64,000 bases of DNA from assembly GCA_029782145.1 (NCBI GenBank), contig JAKOVH010000031.1:186001-250000 (forward strand), in the 5' to 3' direction. The notes beneath the pieces are model-generated. The model worked only from the letters and a program-made list of their open reading frames with translations. It made no database searches and was not told the origin of the DNA. The stretch comes from Actinomycetes bacterium (GTDB lineage: Bacteria > Actinomycetota > Acidimicrobiia > Acidimicrobiales > Acidimicrobilacustridaceae). Position numbers and translations under genes: made by a program. This document shows positions 15,677 through 24,430 of this stretch, in pieces. Positions within the stretch are counted from its first letter, which is position 1. Each line of letters begins with the position of its first letter.

Positions 15677-16132
15677 TCAGGGGTTGGGGGGTGTCGAGGC
15701 CTGCCGTTCGGACTCTTGCACCAGGCCGCGGGCGAAGCCTCCGACGAGCCGTCGGATGAACGCCCCCATCCCCGGCGCCCAGCTGTCGAAGGCCCCGGTC
15801 CACTCGATCGACGTGCCTCCAGCCGCCGTCGGTGCGAGCCGGACCTCGGATCGATAGCCGTGCAACGGGATGGGACCGGAGAGGGCCACGTAGGCGAAGA
15901 ACGACGGCTCGACGTAGCCGACGACCTCCTCCCGGCTCTTGGGGCCGACCCTCGCCCCGAACCGCCGGATGGCCCCGACGCCGTGCGGCGGCGGATCGCC
16001 CTCCCGTTCGTAGGAGGCATGGCCGACGCTGGGGGCCCAGCTCGCCCACCCGGGGCCGTCGGCCAGCACCGCGAACACGACCTCGAGAGGCGCCGCCGAG
16101 GTGGCCTCGATGCGGTAGGTGTGGTGGGCCAC
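15677..16132 (-). CDS. SRPBCC (START-like) family protein
   Basis: 151 residues from a GTG at 16132; GGAGG lies seven bases upstream. The pattern YRIEATSAAPLEVVFAVLADGPGWASWAP is that of polyketide cyclase/START-like lipid-binding proteins, with W/P after the first helix and the closing long helix (RRLVGGFARGLVQ). They bind hydrophobic ligands in a deep cavity; ligand unknown. Its start is 133 bp from the divergent DUF222/HNH gene. Confidence 0.8.
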   Translation of the reverse strand: MAHHTYRIEATSAAPLEVVFAVLADGPGWASWAPSVGHASYEREGDPPPHGVGAIRRFGARVGPKSREEVVGYVEPSFFAYVALSGPIPLHGYRSEVRLAPTAAGGTSIEWTGAFDSWAPGMGAFIRRLVGGFARGLVQESERQASTPPNP

Positions 16133-16265
16133 GGCTCGCCTCCTGTCTGCGCCCAGCCGCACAGGTGCACAGCTGGTGGACCTCGGGTCCGACGTCCGGG
16201 TCGAACCATATCTTTTCTGTCTTTTCCTGTTGTGATCCGAACGTCTGCGCGCTAATCTGGCGGAC

Positions 16266-17762
16266 ATGATCGAACGGTTGGCGGGGGCGATCGAGGAGCT
16301 GCTGATCTCACCCCACGGCGAGGCGATCGCCGAGGCCCGCCGCCTGGCCGACCACCTCGAGGCCAAGATCGCCGAGGCCGAGGTGGCCTACGCGGCCGCC
16401 GGCGGCCCCGCGGTGGAGGGCTACGCCGACCTGGCCGGCTTCGCCCGCCACCGCTGCGGAGCCACCCTCACCGACAGCCGGCGGGTGGCCCGCCGGGCCA
16501 AGCGCCTGCGGATGTGGCCCTGCCTGGCCGAAGCGTGGCGAGAGGGGCGGGTCAGCGGCACCCACGTCGAGCTGCTCTGCGCGATCGTGCCCGACCGCCA
16601 CGTCGAACGCTTCATGGGTGCCATGCCCGGCCTGATCGACACCATCGCCGCGCTCTCGGCCCGCCACGCCGGACAGCACCTGCGCCGGACGGTCGAACGG
16701 GCCGACGCCTTCGCCGAACGAGAAGCGGTCGAAGCCGGCCGAGAGCCCCCGATCACCCCACCCCCGGCCCGGGAGCTGTCCGCGTCACGGTCCCTCGACG
16801 ACGCGCTGTTCCTCAGCGGACACGTCACCGGCGACGACGCCGCGCACGTCGAGAAGGCGCTGGTCGCCGCCACCCGCCCCGACCGGCCCGGCGAACGACG
16901 CACCCCGAAGGAACGCCGAGCCGACGCCCTCGTGGAGGTCTGCCGCCGCTACCTCGAGACCATCGACAACCCCGACGCCAAGCGCAGCACCGAGCGGCTC
17001 ACGATCTGCGCCGATGTCGTCACCCTCTACCGGGCGTGGCTGCGCGGCGCCGGAGTGCGCACCGCCGACGAGCTCGAGGACTTCCTCGCCGAACGACCCC
17101 GGCTCGGCGAGCTCGACCGGGGCCTGTTCCTCGACGCCTTCGACCACACCTCTCACACCGCCCGCACCCTCGACGGCAACCCCGTCACCGACGCCCTCGT
17201 CGCCGCCGTCGCCGCCGGCGGGGCCATGGAGCTGCTGCTCACCGCCGCCGGACGGATCCTGCACCTCGGGCGCAGCACCCGCACCTTCAGCGCCGCCCAA
17301 CGCCGAGCCGTGCTCGCCCGCGACGGTGGCTGCCGCAGCCCCGGCTGCCACGCCGGCCCCGAACGCTGCGACATCCACCACGTCCGACCCTGGGACGACG
17401 GCGGCGCCACCGACATCACCAACGCCGTGGCCAAGTGCCGCCACTGCCACCTCGACCACCACCGCCGAGCATTGCGCGACCAGCTCGAGCCCGACGGCAC
17501 CTACACCGTCACCGCCCCGGACGGCACCCACCGCACCACCCACCCGCCGGGCTGGAACCAGCACCCCGCACCCATCGTCGTGCCGACCACTTCCAGGCCC
17601 GCCCCCGAAGCCATCCTCGGCGCCCCCACCTTCGGCCACCGCTGCGGCTGCCCCTGCGACCGCCACCCCGACCCCCACGAACGAGCCCGGATCGACCACG
17701 CCCGCCACCTCACCCTCCGACGTGTGCGCCTGCTCAAGCTCGAGCTCGAACGCGGCGCCTGA
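16266..17762 (+). CDS. DUF222 / HNH endonuclease protein (13E12 repeat family)
   Basis: 498 residues. The N-terminal two thirds are the helical DUF222 region seen in the mycobacterial 13E12 repeat family. An HNH/McrA-like zinc site follows: CRSPGCHAGPERCDIHHV, then N, and KCRHCHLDHH. After it come a further cysteine group (GHRCGCPCDRH) and a basic tail. The short upstream sequence is unusually A/T rich (CATATCTTTTCTGTCTTTTC), unlike the region. The family is multicopy in actinobacteria and sometimes thought mobile; function unknown. It ends 67 bp before ssrA. A second, diverged member is at 34.7-36.0 kb. Confidence 0.88.
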   Translation: MIERLAGAIEELLISPHGEAIAEARRLADHLEAKIAEAEVAYAAAGGPAVEGYADLAGFARHRCGATLTDSRRVARRAKRLRMWPCLAEAWREGRVSGTHVELLCAIVPDRHVERFMGAMPGLIDTIAALSARHAGQHLRRTVERADAFAEREAVEAGREPPITPPPARELSASRSLDDALFLSGHVTGDDAAHVEKALVAATRPDRPGERRTPKERRADALVEVCRRYLETIDNPDAKRSTERLTICADVVTLYRAWLRGAGVRTADELEDFLAERPRLGELDRGLFLDAFDHTSHTARTLDGNPVTDALVAAVAAGGAMELLLTAAGRILHLGRSTRTFSAAQRRAVLARDGGCRSPGCHAGPERCDIHHVRPWDDGGATDITNAVAKCRHCHLDHHRRALRDQLEPDGTYTVTAPDGTHRTTHPPGWNQHPAPIVVPTTSRPAPEAILGAPTFGHRCGCPCDRHPDPHERARIDHARHLTLRRVRLLKLELERGA

Positions 17763-17829
17763 ACTCTGCGGGAGTCGGCCGCTCCCCCGCTATCCTCGTG
17801 AGGCCGCCGGCGACGGTGGCGACGATCCC

Positions 17830-18216
17830 GGGGCTGATCGGTTTCGACGTTGAGACCGGAGGCTGGATCGTGCGACCGGAGTTGCCTCAGACTCCTTAAA
17901 CGGGGGCAACCAAAGAACCGCCGATGAGCAGTTCGCTCTCGCCGCCTGATCCAGATCAGGTCAGAGAGACATCGTGACCAGCAATGGCGCACGGGGCCAG
18001 CTCTTCGCAGCCCGGCAACAGAAGCGGAGGGTGGCAGCCGGAAAGACGGCTGACGGCGGGAAAGACCGCTGACACCAGGCAAAGACCTGGCGGTAGGGCC
18101 CTCGTGGCCCACCCGACCCGGCGGGCTGGCAGCCGTGAGCCAGTGACTCGGGGATGGTCGTAGCGCGGACAGTCACCACTCGACGGACGGGGGTTCGATT
18201 CCCCCCAGCTCCACCA
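17830..18216 (+). ncRNA. ssrA: Transfer-messenger RNA (one-piece tmRNA)
   Basis: 387 nt. The 5' end GGGGCTGATCGGTTTCGAC and the 3' end TTCGATTCCCCCCAGCTCC-ACCA are typical; GGGGCTG pairs with CAGCTCC (one G-U), and CCA is encoded. It releases ribosomes stalled on broken mRNA by adding a degradation tag. A possible -10 box TATCCT is at 17791-17796, which would give a short precursor leader. The antisense strand is open and translates to a protein-like string often misannotated in databases. Confidence 0.95.
17905..17949 (+). other. tmRNA tag-peptide reading frame
   Basis: Reading from GGC at 17905 to TGA at 17947-17949 gives GNQRTADEQFALAA. The ALAA end is the usual degron for ClpXP and the frame is fixed by it. 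The resume codon is inferred: GGC (Gly) rather than the common GCA (Ala). Confidence 0.7.
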
Positions 18217-18268
18217 AATAACCACCCACCCACCGAGCGAGGCCCACCACCTCGCCCACCGCCACGAG

Positions 18269-18847
18269 CTACAGGTGGCGGATCACCCGGGCGGGGTTGC
18301 CGACGGCGACCACGTTGGCCGGCATGTCGCGCGACACCACAGCGCCGGCACCGATCACGGTGTTCTCCCCGATCGTCACCCCGGGCAGGACGATGGCACC
18401 GCCACCGAGCCACACGTTGTCCCCGATGACGATGGGCTCGGCCGCCTCCCAGCCCGCACGGCGCAGGGCGGGGTCGAGCGGGTGGGTGGGCGTGAGCAGC
18501 TGCACGTCGGGACCGATCTGGACGTGGTCGCCGATCGTGATGGGGGCGACGTCGAGAGCCACCAACCCGGTGTTGGCGAAGCACCGGGCCCCGATGCGGA
18601 TGTTGCTGCCGTAGTCGCACCGGAAGGGAGGACGGATCTCGGTGCCCTCGCCGACGGCGCCGAGCAGCTCCTCGAGCGCGGCCCGGCGAGTCGCGGCGTC
18701 GCCCGGGTCGGCACCGTTGAACCTCGCCTCGAGCACCCGCGCTCGCTGTGCGTCGGCGGCGAGCTCGGGGTCGTCGGCGAGGTACAGCTCCCCGGCCAGC
18801 ATCCGCTGCTTCGGCGTGCGCCCGTCCGGGGCGGGAGGGTCGACCAT
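18269..18847 (-). CDS. Sugar O-acetyltransferase (maltose/galactoside acetyltransferase family)
   Basis: 192 residues, ATG at 18847. An N-terminal helical piece (TPKQRMLAGELYLADDPEL) leads into a left-handed beta helix of hexapeptide repeats (IRIGARCFANTGLV, ITIGDHVQIGPDV, IVIGDNVWLGGGAIV, VTIGENTVIGAGAVV). THPLD holds the catalytic His. The enzyme moves acetyl from acetyl-CoA to a sugar hydroxyl, as a cytosolic trimer. No sugar operon is adjacent. About 245 bp upstream of it hold no gene I can see. Confidence 0.93.
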   Translation of the reverse strand: MVDPPAPDGRTPKQRMLAGELYLADDPELAADAQRARVLEARFNGADPGDAATRRAALEELLGAVGEGTEIRPPFRCDYGSNIRIGARCFANTGLVALDVAPITIGDHVQIGPDVQLLTPTHPLDPALRRAGWEAAEPIVIGDNVWLGGGAIVLPGVTIGENTVIGAGAVVSRDMPANVVAVGNPARVIRHL

Positions 18848-19093
18848 GGCGCCAGTGTGGTGCGGCGGGGTCGAGGGCGGCACCGACGAGCGACGAGGCG
18901 GGGGTGGCTCGAGCGCGACGGAACCCCCGAGGCGGGATCGGAGGCTCCGTCCGACCGGGGCGGCGAGGCTCCCAGTCGGCGCCGGCGGCGGGTACCGGCG
19001 CGCGTGGACTGTGTACCTCCGCCGGTCCGGCGATCCTCAGCTGCCGTGTTGCAGGTCGGTGTCAGACCGCAGCGACCGACGAGCCGGAGCTGC

Positions 19094-19414
19094 TCAGGCG
19101 TCGCCCGGCTCGGTCAGGACGCAGTTCAGCCCGGTGATCTCCAGCAGCCGGCCGATGTTGGCGTCGTAGCCCACCAGGCGCATCCTGGCGCCGACCTCGT
19201 CGCAGCGCTTCTTGATCTCGACCATGGCGGTCAGGCCGCTGGAGTCGAGGAAGGTCAGGCCGTCGCAGCCGAGCACCACCGAGTCGCAGGGCTCGCTCAG
19301 CACCTCGGCGGCGGTGGCGCGCAGGTTCGGCGCGGTCAGCGGGTCGAGCTCGCCGCGCAGCTCGAGACGAACGTCGCCGTCCTCGCGGAGGACGAGCACG
19401 TCGAAGGCCTGCAT
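19094..19414 (-). CDS. STAS-domain anti-sigma factor antagonist
   Basis: 106 residues from the ATG at 19414. It has the SpoIIAA/RsbV shape: LRGELDPLTAPNLR, then CDGLTFLDSSGLTAMVE, with the DSSG serine that the partner anti-sigma kinase phosphorylates. Unphosphorylated protein would free an alternative sigma factor. Neither the kinase nor the sigma factor is next to it, so partners are encoded elsewhere. Confidence 0.88.
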   Translation of the reverse strand: MQAFDVLVLREDGDVRLELRGELDPLTAPNLRATAAEVLSEPCDSVVLGCDGLTFLDSSGLTAMVEIKKRCDEVGARMRLVGYDANIGRLLEITGLNCVLTEPGDA

Positions 19415-19484
19415 GGGCGCGAGTATGCGCCGCGCGCCCCTGGATGTCACGCCTCGCAGGTCCGCCGGCTCCGACGGTGGCCGC

Positions 19485-20210
19485 TCAGCCGAACGCCACC
19501 CTGACGACGCTCGCCTCCCACAGCTGGCCGTCCTCCGCCGACCGGGTCGACAGGACGATCGCGCCGGCGCCGGCCGACGGCGCCGGGAAGCTCACCGCCT
19601 TGGAGAACGGTCCCATCTCGCCCATCGAGCCGCCCATGACGACGTCGGTCGCCAGCGGCGCCGTCTCGCGGTCCTGGCGGACCTCCACGTTCACCGTCGC
19701 CTCGAAGGCGGTGCTCTGGCCGGCCAGGGTCACGGGCGACGTCACCGTGGCCAGCGCGGCCGGCGAGCTCAGCTGCACGTTCGGCGTGGTGGCCCCGAGC
19801 ACCCACCACGTGTCGTCGGAGGTGAGCTGCCGAACGAGCACCGTGGTGACCGGGCCGTCGGCACGCGGCCGGACGGGCACCTCCCCCGAGCGGCTGTCGC
19901 CCGCCTGGAACGCCCCCATCACCGGGTCGACGAAGCCCAGGTAGTCGACGGCGAAGGAGCGGGCCGCCCCGACCGGGTCGTCGAAGCGCTGGGCCCGATC
20001 GGCGAACGGCCACACCGCCTCGGCCGGCTGCGGCTGCTGGAACGGCAGCGTGGTGGTGGCCTCGGGGACCGTGGTGGTCACGGCGGTCGTGGGTGTGGAC
20101 GTCGACGTGGCGGTCGACGACGAGCCGTCGCTGCCACAGGCGGCCGCCACGACGGCCGTGGCGGCGAGGACGGCGACGACGGGGGCGAGGCGAGCGAGCG
20201 AGCGGTGCAC
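19485..20210 (-). CDS. Lipoprotein with Gmad2 immunoglobulin-like domain
   Basis: 241 residues from a GTG at 20210. A signal peptide ends in the lipobox AAAC at about residue 25, so it is lipid-anchored outside the membrane. A Ser/Thr-rich linker follows. From about residue 150 the pattern VTSPVTLAGQSTAFEATVNVEVR ... GPFSKAVSF fits the Gmad2 domain known from spore germination proteins and actinobacterial lipoproteins. The ligand is unknown. Confidence 0.8.
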   Translation of the reverse strand: MHRSLARLAPVVAVLAATAVVAAACGSDGSSSTATSTSTPTTAVTTTVPEATTTLPFQQPQPAEAVWPFADRAQRFDDPVGAARSFAVDYLGFVDPVMGAFQAGDSRSGEVPVRPRADGPVTTVLVRQLTSDDTWWVLGATTPNVQLSSPAALATVTSPVTLAGQSTAFEATVNVEVRQDRETAPLATDVVMGGSMGEMGPFSKAVSFPAPSAGAGAIVLSTRSAEDGQLWEASVVRVAFG

Positions 20211-20259
20211 GTCCCCATGCTGGACCCTCGGCCGCTCCCGGGGAAGGGCCGAGCGCCGG

Positions 20260-21519
20260 TCAGGTCGATGCGCTGGTGGCCGGCGCGTGCAACTCGGCGG
20301 TGACCCAGGGCAGCGCCTCTCCGAGAGCCCGGGTGACGAAGCCGTAGTCGTGGCCGCCGGGGAAGCTGCGCTCCACCACGTCGACCCCGGCCGAGCGCGC
20401 CTCGGCGGCGAGCAGCTGGGTGTCGTGGCGGGCGGAGCCGTCGTCGCGCCCCGACGCGAACCAGCCCGCCAAGCCGTGGTAGCGGGTCTCGGTGAGCAGG
20501 GTCGCCGGGTCGTGGGCCCGGAAGGCCAGCTCGGAGCCGCCGAACAGCGTGCGCACGGTGTGGCGGTGGCTCCCGAGGCTCGGGTGGGCGTCGCCCGCCA
20601 GGTCGACGAAGGCGTGGAACCGGTCGGGGTGGCGAGCGGCGAGGGTGACCGCGCAGGTGCCGCCTTCGGAGTAGCCGGCCACCCCCCACGCCGCCGGGTC
20701 GAGCGGCACGTCGAAGTGCTGGGCCAGGTAGGCCGGCACGTCGATCGTCAGGTAGGTCTCGGACCGCCCGACGCACTCGGTGTCACCGAAGGCCGTGCCG
20801 TTGGCGTCGACCATCACCAGCAGGGGGGCCTCGCCGCCGTTGGCCGCCGCGACCCGGTCGGCGGTGCGGTCGAGGGCCGCGGAGCGCGTCCAGTCGGAGG
20901 TCCAGCTCGGCGTGCCGCCGATGAGCAGGAGGACGGGACGGGGTCGGTGGGGGTCGAGCTGGAAGGCGGGCGGGAGCCACACCCGGGCGGTTCGGGCGTG
21001 GAAGCCCGAGACGGTGCCGGGGATGGCGAGGTCGACCAGGCGCCCGCTCGCCGGCATGGCGGCGGGCGACGCTGCCGGCGGGGTCATGTGCAGCACGGTC
21101 GTGGCGTCGAGGAGAGGATCGGTGTGGTCCTTGCCGAGCAGCGCGGCGAGGGTGGGCCAGTACTGGTAGTGCTGGTTGATCACCAGGCCCGAGACCAGCA
21201 GCCCGATGGGCAGGCTCACGACGGCGAGCAGGCGCACACCCGGGCGCAGCCACCGCCAGGCGGGCAGGCCGACGGCGGGTCCCACGAAGGGCAGCAGTGC
21301 CACCGCGTAGTACCAGCGGGGGATGTCGGTGGTGAGCAGGCCGCCGGCGTGCACGGCGAGGGCCAGGCCGGAGGTGGCCAGCACGGCCCACATGGCGGCC
21401 CGCAGCCCCAGCAGCCGGCTGCCGCGGCGCGCCGCCCGAGCGACGAGCACGACCATCACCACGAGGACGAGCGCGGCAACCGTGACCATCGGCCACGCCA
21501 CCAACGAGACCCTGTCCAT
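20260..21519 (-). CDS. Membrane-anchored esterase (antigen 85/esterase-like alpha/beta hydrolase)
   Basis: 419 residues, ATG at 21519. Residues 1-140 form four hydrophobic segments; the rest is an exported alpha/beta hydrolase: WLPPAF, LLIGGTPSW, VMVDANG, nucleophile serine in GVAGYSEGGT, and GGHDYGF for the catalytic His. The layout resembles corynebacterial/mycobacterial mycolyltransferase-like esterases with N-terminal membrane parts. Outer-face lipid or cell-wall ester is the likely substrate; identity uncertain. The stop is 49 bp from the lipoprotein gene start, same strand. Confidence 0.8.
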   Translation of the reverse strand: MDRVSLVAWPMVTVAALVLVVMVVLVARAARRGSRLLGLRAAMWAVLATSGLALAVHAGGLLTTDIPRWYYAVALLPFVGPAVGLPAWRWLRPGVRLLAVVSLPIGLLVSGLVINQHYQYWPTLAALLGKDHTDPLLDATTVLHMTPPAASPAAMPASGRLVDLAIPGTVSGFHARTARVWLPPAFQLDPHRPRPVLLLIGGTPSWTSDWTRSAALDRTADRVAAANGGEAPLLVMVDANGTAFGDTECVGRSETYLTIDVPAYLAQHFDVPLDPAAWGVAGYSEGGTCAVTLAARHPDRFHAFVDLAGDAHPSLGSHRHTVRTLFGGSELAFRAHDPATLLTETRYHGLAGWFASGRDDGSARHDTQLLAAEARSAGVDVVERSFPGGHDYGFVTRALGEALPWVTAELHAPATSAST

Positions 21520-21594
21520 CGACCACGAGCGTACGCCGGCCCGGCGCAGGACGGACCGCGGCCCGGCGTGCACCAGCCGGGCTCGTTCGCCGGC

Positions 21595-22545
21595 TCAGCT
21601 CGTGATGCTGGCCTCGTCCTGGTCCTCGTGCTCGTCGTCGACGGCCACCGGCCGGCGCGTCCGGCCGACGGCCGACACGAGGCCCACCGCGGCCACGTCA
21701 CCGAGGCTCATCAGGGCACGCGAGACCAGCGCGACCAGCAGCGCGGCGTCGGCGTCGAGCACCGGTCGGAGCGCGAGCACGAGCACGGCCTCTCGCACCC
21801 CGGCGCCGGCGGGGGCGACGACGACCAGGAAGCCGACCGACCAGGCGAGCGCGAACGCCCCCGTGGCAGCGGGGAGCAGCGTGGCGCCGTGGGCGCCGAG
21901 GGCGTGGGCGAGCACGGCGACGTGGACGCCGAAGCACGCCCATCCGAGGGCCGACCAGCCCATGCCGGCGAGGATGCCTCGCTCGCTCAGGGTCAGGTCC
22001 ACCTCCCCGCGGCGGGTCAGGCGGAGCAGCAGGGCGAGGGCGCGGTTCATGACCGAGGGCACGAGCGCCACACCGAGCACGGGGATCGCGACGAACGCCC
22101 ACCAGTAGTGCGTCACCGCGTCGCCGGAGGCGAACGGCAGCGTCACCGCCGCCACCACGAGACCCGACAGCAGCGACAGGGCGACGGTGATGAGCCCCAC
22201 CGCCCCGGAGCGCGAGCGCGGCACCCCGTGCCCCTTGCCCAGCTGCATCTGCGCGAGGTAGGGCCACACCGAGCCCGGCACGTACTTGCCGACCTGGCTC
22301 AGGAAGAACACCCGGGCGGCGACAGCGAGAGGGAGCGGCGAGCCGAGGTCGGCGAGGACCGCCCGCCAGGCGAGCATGCTGGCGAAGAGCCCGGCGAGCA
22401 CGGCGGCGAAGGCGGCGGCGAGCGACGGGATGCTCAGCTCGTCGAGGTGCTCACCGAGCCGGCTCCCGTTGCGGACCAGCACGATGACGAGCAGGACGAA
22501 CACGCCCAGCGACGCGCCCCACTGCAGAGCTCGCCGCCAGTTCAT
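21595..22545 (-). CDS. UPF0104 / lysylphosphatidylglycerol synthase-type flippase-like protein
   Basis: 316 residues, ATG at 22545. About eight hydrophobic segments and the family motifs QVGKYVPGSVWPYLAQ and PAGAGVREAV near the end mark the AglD/MprF-type membrane domain. Such proteins move or modify polyprenyl-linked sugars or lipids. It is divergent (34 bp) from a glycosyltransferase gene, which supports a role in cell-surface glycan or glycolipid assembly. The acidic tail (VDDEHEDQDE) is cytosolic. Confidence 0.82.
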   Translation of the reverse strand: MNWRRALQWGASLGVFVLLVIVLVRNGSRLGEHLDELSIPSLAAAFAAVLAGLFASMLAWRAVLADLGSPLPLAVAARVFFLSQVGKYVPGSVWPYLAQMQLGKGHGVPRSRSGAVGLITVALSLLSGLVVAAVTLPFASGDAVTHYWWAFVAIPVLGVALVPSVMNRALALLLRLTRRGEVDLTLSERGILAGMGWSALGWACFGVHVAVLAHALGAHGATLLPAATGAFALAWSVGFLVVVAPAGAGVREAVLVLALRPVLDADAALLVALVSRALMSLGDVAAVGLVSAVGRTRRPVAVDDEHEDQDEASITS

Positions 22546-22579
22546 GGCGACCAGTATCGCCTGGTTAGCCTCTCGTCCC

Positions 22580-23659
22580 ATGCGCGTCCAGGCGTTCGGC
22601 ACCTTCGACGCGCGGCGCCACCCTCGCGTCGGGGTCCTGATCGATGGCTTGCGGGAGCGCGGGGTCGTGGTCGACGTCTGCAACGAGCCGCTCGGGTTCA
22701 CCACGGCCGAGCGCGTCCGGATGCTGCGCCAGCCCTGGCGGCTCCCGCTCGCCGCCCTGCGGCTGGTGGGCCTCTGGGCCCGCCTGGGGTGGCGGTCGCG
22801 CGCGCTCCCCCGCCCCGACGCCGTCCTCGTCGGCTACCTGGGCCACCTCGACGTGCTGCTCGCCAGGGCGCTGCACCCCCGCACCCCGGTGGTCCACGAC
22901 ATGCTCGTGTTCGGTGCCGACACCGCCCGCGACCGCGGGTCCGGCGGGGCCGCGCAGGCGGTGCTGCGTCTGCTCGACCGAGCGGCCGTGGCCGCCTCCG
23001 ACCTGGTGCTGGTGGACACCGAGGAGCACCGGGCGATGCTGCCCGCAGGCACCTGCTCGCTCGTGGTGCCGGTCGGGGCGCCGCGGGCGTGGCTGTCCGA
23101 GCCGCCGCAGCCCCGAGAGGGCCGGGTGCGCGTCGTGTTCTACGGCCTGTTCACCCCGCTGCAGGGTGCGCCCGTGATCGGCCGGGCGCTGGCCCTGCTC
23201 GACGGGGCCGTGCACGTCACCATGGTCGGTCAGGGCCAGGACCTCGACGAGACCAGGCGACGGGCGGGCGCCGCCAGGGGGGTGACCTGGCGGGAGTGGG
23301 TCGCCCCCGAGACGTTGCCGTCGCTCGTGGCCGACCACGACGTGTGCCTCGGCATCTTCTCCGAGGCCGGCAAGGGGACCCGAGTGGTGCCGAACAAGGT
23401 GTTCCAGGGCGCCGCTGCGGGATGCGCGGTGGTCACCTCGGACACGCCACCCCAGCGGCGGGTGCTGGGCGACGCCGCGGTGCTCGTGCCCCCCGGCGAC
23501 CCCGCCGCCCTGGCCGACGCGCTGCGCGGCCTGGCGGCGGACCCGGCCCGCCTGCTGGCGCTGCGGGAAGCCGCCTGGACACTGGCCCGGCGGTGCTTCA
23601 TGCCCGACGAGGTGGCCCGACCCCTCGTCTCGTGGCTGGCCGAGCGAGGCACCCGATGA
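22580..23659 (+). CDS. Glycosyltransferase, GT-B fold (family 4-like)
   Basis: 359 residues, ATG at 22580. The C-terminal Rossmann half has VRVVFYGLFTPLQGAPVIGRAL, VTMVGQGQDL and the donor loop FSEAGKGTRVVPNKVFQ, followed by VTSDTPPQRRVL, as in family 4 enzymes that use nucleotide sugars. The acceptor is unknown. It overlaps the methyltransferase gene by four bases (ATGA), so the two are translationally coupled. Confidence 0.85.
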   Translation: MRVQAFGTFDARRHPRVGVLIDGLRERGVVVDVCNEPLGFTTAERVRMLRQPWRLPLAALRLVGLWARLGWRSRALPRPDAVLVGYLGHLDVLLARALHPRTPVVHDMLVFGADTARDRGSGGAAQAVLRLLDRAAVAASDLVLVDTEEHRAMLPAGTCSLVVPVGAPRAWLSEPPQPREGRVRVVFYGLFTPLQGAPVIGRALALLDGAVHVTMVGQGQDLDETRRRAGAARGVTWREWVAPETLPSLVADHDVCLGIFSEAGKGTRVVPNKVFQGAAAGCAVVTSDTPPQRRVLGDAAVLVPPGDPAALADALRGLAADPARLLALREAAWTLARRCFMPDEVARPLVSWLAERGTR

Positions 23660-24429
23660 CCCTGCCGCCGCTCACCGCCAACGCGTGGCTGCGCTGGGAC
23701 GTGGTGTCCCGAGCGCTGCCCGACCGGCTGGGCGACGTGCTCGAGATCGGCTGCGGGCAGGGGGCCGTGGGCGCGCGCATCGCGGCGCGCAGCGCGGCGT
23801 ACCTCGGCGTGGAGCCCGACGCCGCCTCCTGCGCGGTGGCGCGGGAGCGCCTCGCCAGACTCGGCGAGGTCCGCCAGGGCCTGGTGCCTGACGTGATCGA
23901 GCCGGGGCGGCGCTTCGACCTGGTGTGCTCCTTCGAGGTCATCGAGCACGTGCAGGACGACCTCGCGGCCCTCCGCGGGTGGCTGACGCTGCTGCGCCCG
24001 GGCGGGCACGCCGTGCTGTCGGCACCGGCCTTCGCCTCGCGGTACGGCCCGTCGGACGCGATGGTCGGCCACTACCGGCGCTACGACCCGCCGGCGTTGC
24101 AGCAGCTGCTGGAGCAGGCCGGGCTCGTCGACGTGCGCCTCGTGCTCTACGGCGCCGGCCTGGGCGTGGCGCTCGAGCGGGCCCGCGACGTGCTCGGCGC
24201 TCGGAGGCTGCGGGCCGCCGGGCTGCCGGTCCCCCACGGCGCGCCCGTCGAGCTGGAGCCCGAGGTGATGGCCCGCCTCAGCGCGGGCAGCGGCCGGCTG
24301 TTCCAGCCGCCTCCCGTCGCGGCGCGGGCCCTCGAGCTGACGACGGCGCCGTTCCGCTGGTACCAGCGCACGGCACCCGACCGCGGCACCGGGGTCGTGG
24401 CCATGGCCCGCACGCCCGCCGCGGGCTGA
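23656..24429 (+). CDS. Class I SAM-dependent methyltransferase
   Basis: 257 residues. DVLEIGCGQGAVGARIA is the SAM-binding motif I, with LGVEPD and LVCSFEVIEHVQDD as motifs II and post II; LRPGGHAVLSAP is motif III. HYRRYDP is common in methyltransferases of polyprenyl or glycan loci. Coupled to the glycosyltransferase by a 4-bp overlap, it may methylate the sugar or lipid product. Stem-loops directly after the stop suggest the transcript ends here. Confidence 0.87.
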   Translation: MTLPPLTANAWLRWDVVSRALPDRLGDVLEIGCGQGAVGARIAARSAAYLGVEPDAASCAVARERLARLGEVRQGLVPDVIEPGRRFDLVCSFEVIEHVQDDLAALRGWLTLLRPGGHAVLSAPAFASRYGPSDAMVGHYRRYDPPALQQLLEQAGLVDVRLVLYGAGLGVALERARDVLGARRLRAAGLPVPHGAPVELEPEVMARLSAGSGRLFQPPPVAARALELTTAPFRWYQRTAPDRGTGVVAMARTPAAG

Positions 24430-24430
24430 G

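Noticed and set aside
13738-16209. Long minus-strand open frame across the antiporter region
   Set aside because: Arg/Pro/Ala-rich composition without family motifs; the antiporter and DUF389 frames carry the motifs.
17956-18225. Open frame on the minus strand over the tmRNA gene, giving a protein with SWGESNPRP
   Set aside because: This is the antisense of ssrA, a well-known false protein in databases.
18206-18268. Attachment site repeat at the ssrA 3' end
   Set aside because: I found no second copy of the ssrA end in the window, so there is no evidence for an integrated element.
20050-24429. Very long plus-strand open frame (about 1,459 codons)
   Set aside because: It is mostly antisense to the lipoprotein, esterase and flippase-like genes. 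Only its last part is the real methyltransferase gene (23656-24429). High G+C makes such open frames common.
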